A DNA stretch of 64,000 bases from Aureococcus anophagefferens (taxonomy: Eukaryota > Sar > Pelagophyceae > Pelagomonadales > Pelagomonadaceae), in contig NW_008705562.1 in the NCBI RefSeq assembly GCF_000186865.1, forward strand, positions 1,095,192-1,159,191, read 5' to 3'. Positions 62,651-64,000 of the stretch are shown here, one piece after another. The notes under the pieces are model-generated. The model was not told the DNA's origin and made no database searches. It saw only the letters and a program-made list of their open reading frames with translations. The position numbers were made by a program, and so were the translations under genes. Numbering within the stretch: the stretch's first letter is position 1; every line of letters starts with the position of its first letter.

Positions 62651-64000
62651 ACCACCGCGGGCGGGCTCGGCGTGCCCGACTCGAGGAGAAGCGCGCGCTG
62701 AGCGCCGAAGGGCGTCCTCGCGTATTTCGAAAACTCACGCATTGAGCTCTCCGAGGGCCGGCCGGCCAGGGCGCCCATAGCTCGCGCGGCGTCGCTTTTC
62801 GTCCGGTAAACGAAACCGGCGCCGTCGACGAACTTCGTCGGCTCTGAAGCGACGCCAGTGAGGACGACAGACCAGCCCGCGTAGCGCGCCGGCGGGCACG
62901 GCTCGCCGTCGTGCGTGGAGCCCCAAGCCTGGTCGAAGTACTTGACCGACGCGGCGCGCGCGCCCGCGATGTCCTTCGAGCCGAGAAAGTGGGGCATACC
63001 GCGCGGCGCGGCCTGCTCCTCCTCCGCGGTGCCTCCGTGGAGCTCGGCCTCGGCGGCCACCAGAAGCGGATGCGGCGCGACGGCCGCGGCCGCGGCCGGC
63101 GGCGCGGCCGGCGTGCCCGACTCGAGGAGAAGCGCGCGCTGAGCGCCGAAGGGCGTCGTGGCGTATTTCGAAAAATGGGATGTTGCGCGCTCCGAGAGCG
63201 GGCCGTCCAGGATGCCCATCGCTCGCGCCGCATCTTTCCGCCTCCAATAGACGACACCGGCGCCGTCGACGAAACCGGTCGGCTGAGACGCGCTGCCCGT
63301 GAGGACGACAGACCAGCCCGCGTAGCGCGCCGGCGGGCACGGCTCGCCGTCGCGTGTGGAGGCCCAAGCCTGGTCAAAGAACTGGACCGACGCGGCGCGC
63401 GCGCCCGCGACGTCCTTCGAGCCGAGAAACTGGGGCACGCAGAAGCGCGGCGCGGCCTGCTCCTCCTCCGCGGTGCCTCCGTGGAGCTCGGCCTCGGCGG
63501 CCACCAGAAGCGGACGCGGCGCGGCGGCCGCGGCCGCGGGCGGCGGCGCGGCCGGGAGCGCGGGAGGCGGCGGCAGCGGCGGCAGCGCGGCCAGCGCCGC
63601 GGTCGACGGCCAAGAGCTGTTCTTTTTGAGCGCCTCCGCCGCGCCGTGCTCCTCCGCCTCCGAAGACGACGAGTCGTCGCAGTGCGTCGGCGCGTCGCGT
63701 TTCCGGCCGGGCGGGGCCGGCGAGCCCGGCGACGCCGCGGGCGCGGGCGCGGCGAGGAGCACGTGGACGGGCGCCGCGGGCGGGACCGGCGCCGCGGCGT
63801 CGGGCGGCGTCGGCGCGGCCGCCGCCGCGCGGGTCCGGCGCCATTCCTCGAGCGCGGACGCCCGCGACGTCTCCGCGTCGCACGTGGCCGCGGGCAGCTC
63901 GTCGATGACGCGGAAGGGGACGCCGCGCGCTCCCGGGACGGGCGCCTCGCCCGCCGCGAGGGGCTTGGCGGCGAGCCGGAGCCACTCCGTGGACTCGTCG
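60646..64000 (-). CDS. Chromatin-reader paralog 3: three novel repeats, coiled coil, tandem BRCT (5' partial)
   Basis: The frame is open through the right window edge; the first residues here (ARGVPFRVIDELPAAT) parallel the end of the second Tudor-like domain of paralog 2, so that domain probably lies upstream. Three repeated domains (YAGWSVVLTGSASQPTGFVD near 63300, YAGWSVVLTGVASEPTKFVD near 62860, YAGWSVVLTRTASKPTRFVD near 61990) flank a coiled coil (AEAQVAERDETIRGLRDTIH). Two BRCT-like units follow (ADVLVTGPRLQVKTSLAIAV, PVVTTAWLKECASRGF; RYRAAAEAAGAVWIRKAGLE). The basic C-terminus contains VVDLAASPAKKRKVDPE and a short GW module (WTAVSTNGHSRWVDPTGATF). Tandem BRCTs bind phosphopeptides in DNA-damage signalling. 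Probably nuclear. Confidence 0.7.

Noticed and set aside
1..64000. tRNA, rRNA or organelle-derived segments
   Set aside because: No convincing T-arm/anticodon architecture or rRNA core sequence was found by eye; a covariance-model scan would be needed to exclude tRNAs in the short gaps.

Overview
This is a high-GC nuclear segment from a photosynthetic stramenopile. The support is bipartite plastid-targeting leaders, a violaxanthin de-epoxidase relative, a plastid ATP synthase gamma chain with an N-terminal leader, a putative Tat-type thylakoid lumen protein, a single-subunit organellar RNA polymerase, a SNARE, an anoctamin, chromatin readers and spliceosomal introns. Gene density is very high, most genes have no intron, and several introns are short transposon-like 'introners' with 8-bp target-site duplications. 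That combination best matches a pelagophyte such as Aureococcus. The species call is inference from gene style, not from a database.

Layout. 1-12.8 kb: many small genes, most with signal or plastid leaders (mucin-like surface protein, AlkB-like oxygenase, ShK-domain peptide, short-chain dehydrogenase, VAMP7-like SNARE, VCBS/membrane protein, glycosyltransferase-like protein, glutaredoxin-DUF547, transglutaminase-like protein, lumen protein). 13-16.5 kb: a PhyH-like oxygenase split by a 203-bp introner, a sulfotransferase, and a lower-GC patch with direct repeats. 16.5-27.3 kb: one giant (about 3.6k codons) type I polyketide synthase gene, CAL-KR-ACP-KS-AT-KR-ACP-ACP, followed by a multi-membrane-segment, hexapeptide-repeat terminal domain. 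27.4-43.9 kb: ankyrin protein with two frameshifts, coiled-coil glycosyltransferase, PWWP/DEK-like chromatin protein, HU/EF-hand protein with an introner, VDE-related enzyme, RWD-DUF167 fusion, ATP synthase gamma, RNase Z, U-box protein. 43.9-47 kb: an anoctamin whose eight inferred exons sum to exactly 765 codons once seven introner-like introns are removed. 47-55.5 kb: plastid-targeted unknown, mitochondrial/plastid RNA polymerase, WASP-like actin regulator with an introner, EEP nuclease/phosphatase. 55.5-64 kb: three tandem paralogous chromatin-reader genes that share a novel repeated domain of about 95 residues (seven copies), coiled coils and C-terminal acidic/SIM-like tails. One adds a RING finger and Tudor-like domains, another a tandem BRCT.

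How the parts relate. Most neighbours are unrelated single-copy nuclear genes and no operon logic applies. Two themes tie the window together. First, mobile introners occur in at least five genes (PhyH-like, HU/EF-hand, anoctamin, WASP-like, RING paralog). In each, the reading frame is restored exactly if the element plus one 8-bp duplication is removed, and the implied 5' splice sites are often GC rather than GT. Second, the 55.5-64 kb cluster looks like a local expansion of a ubiquitin/SUMO-linked chromatin or DNA-damage reader family.
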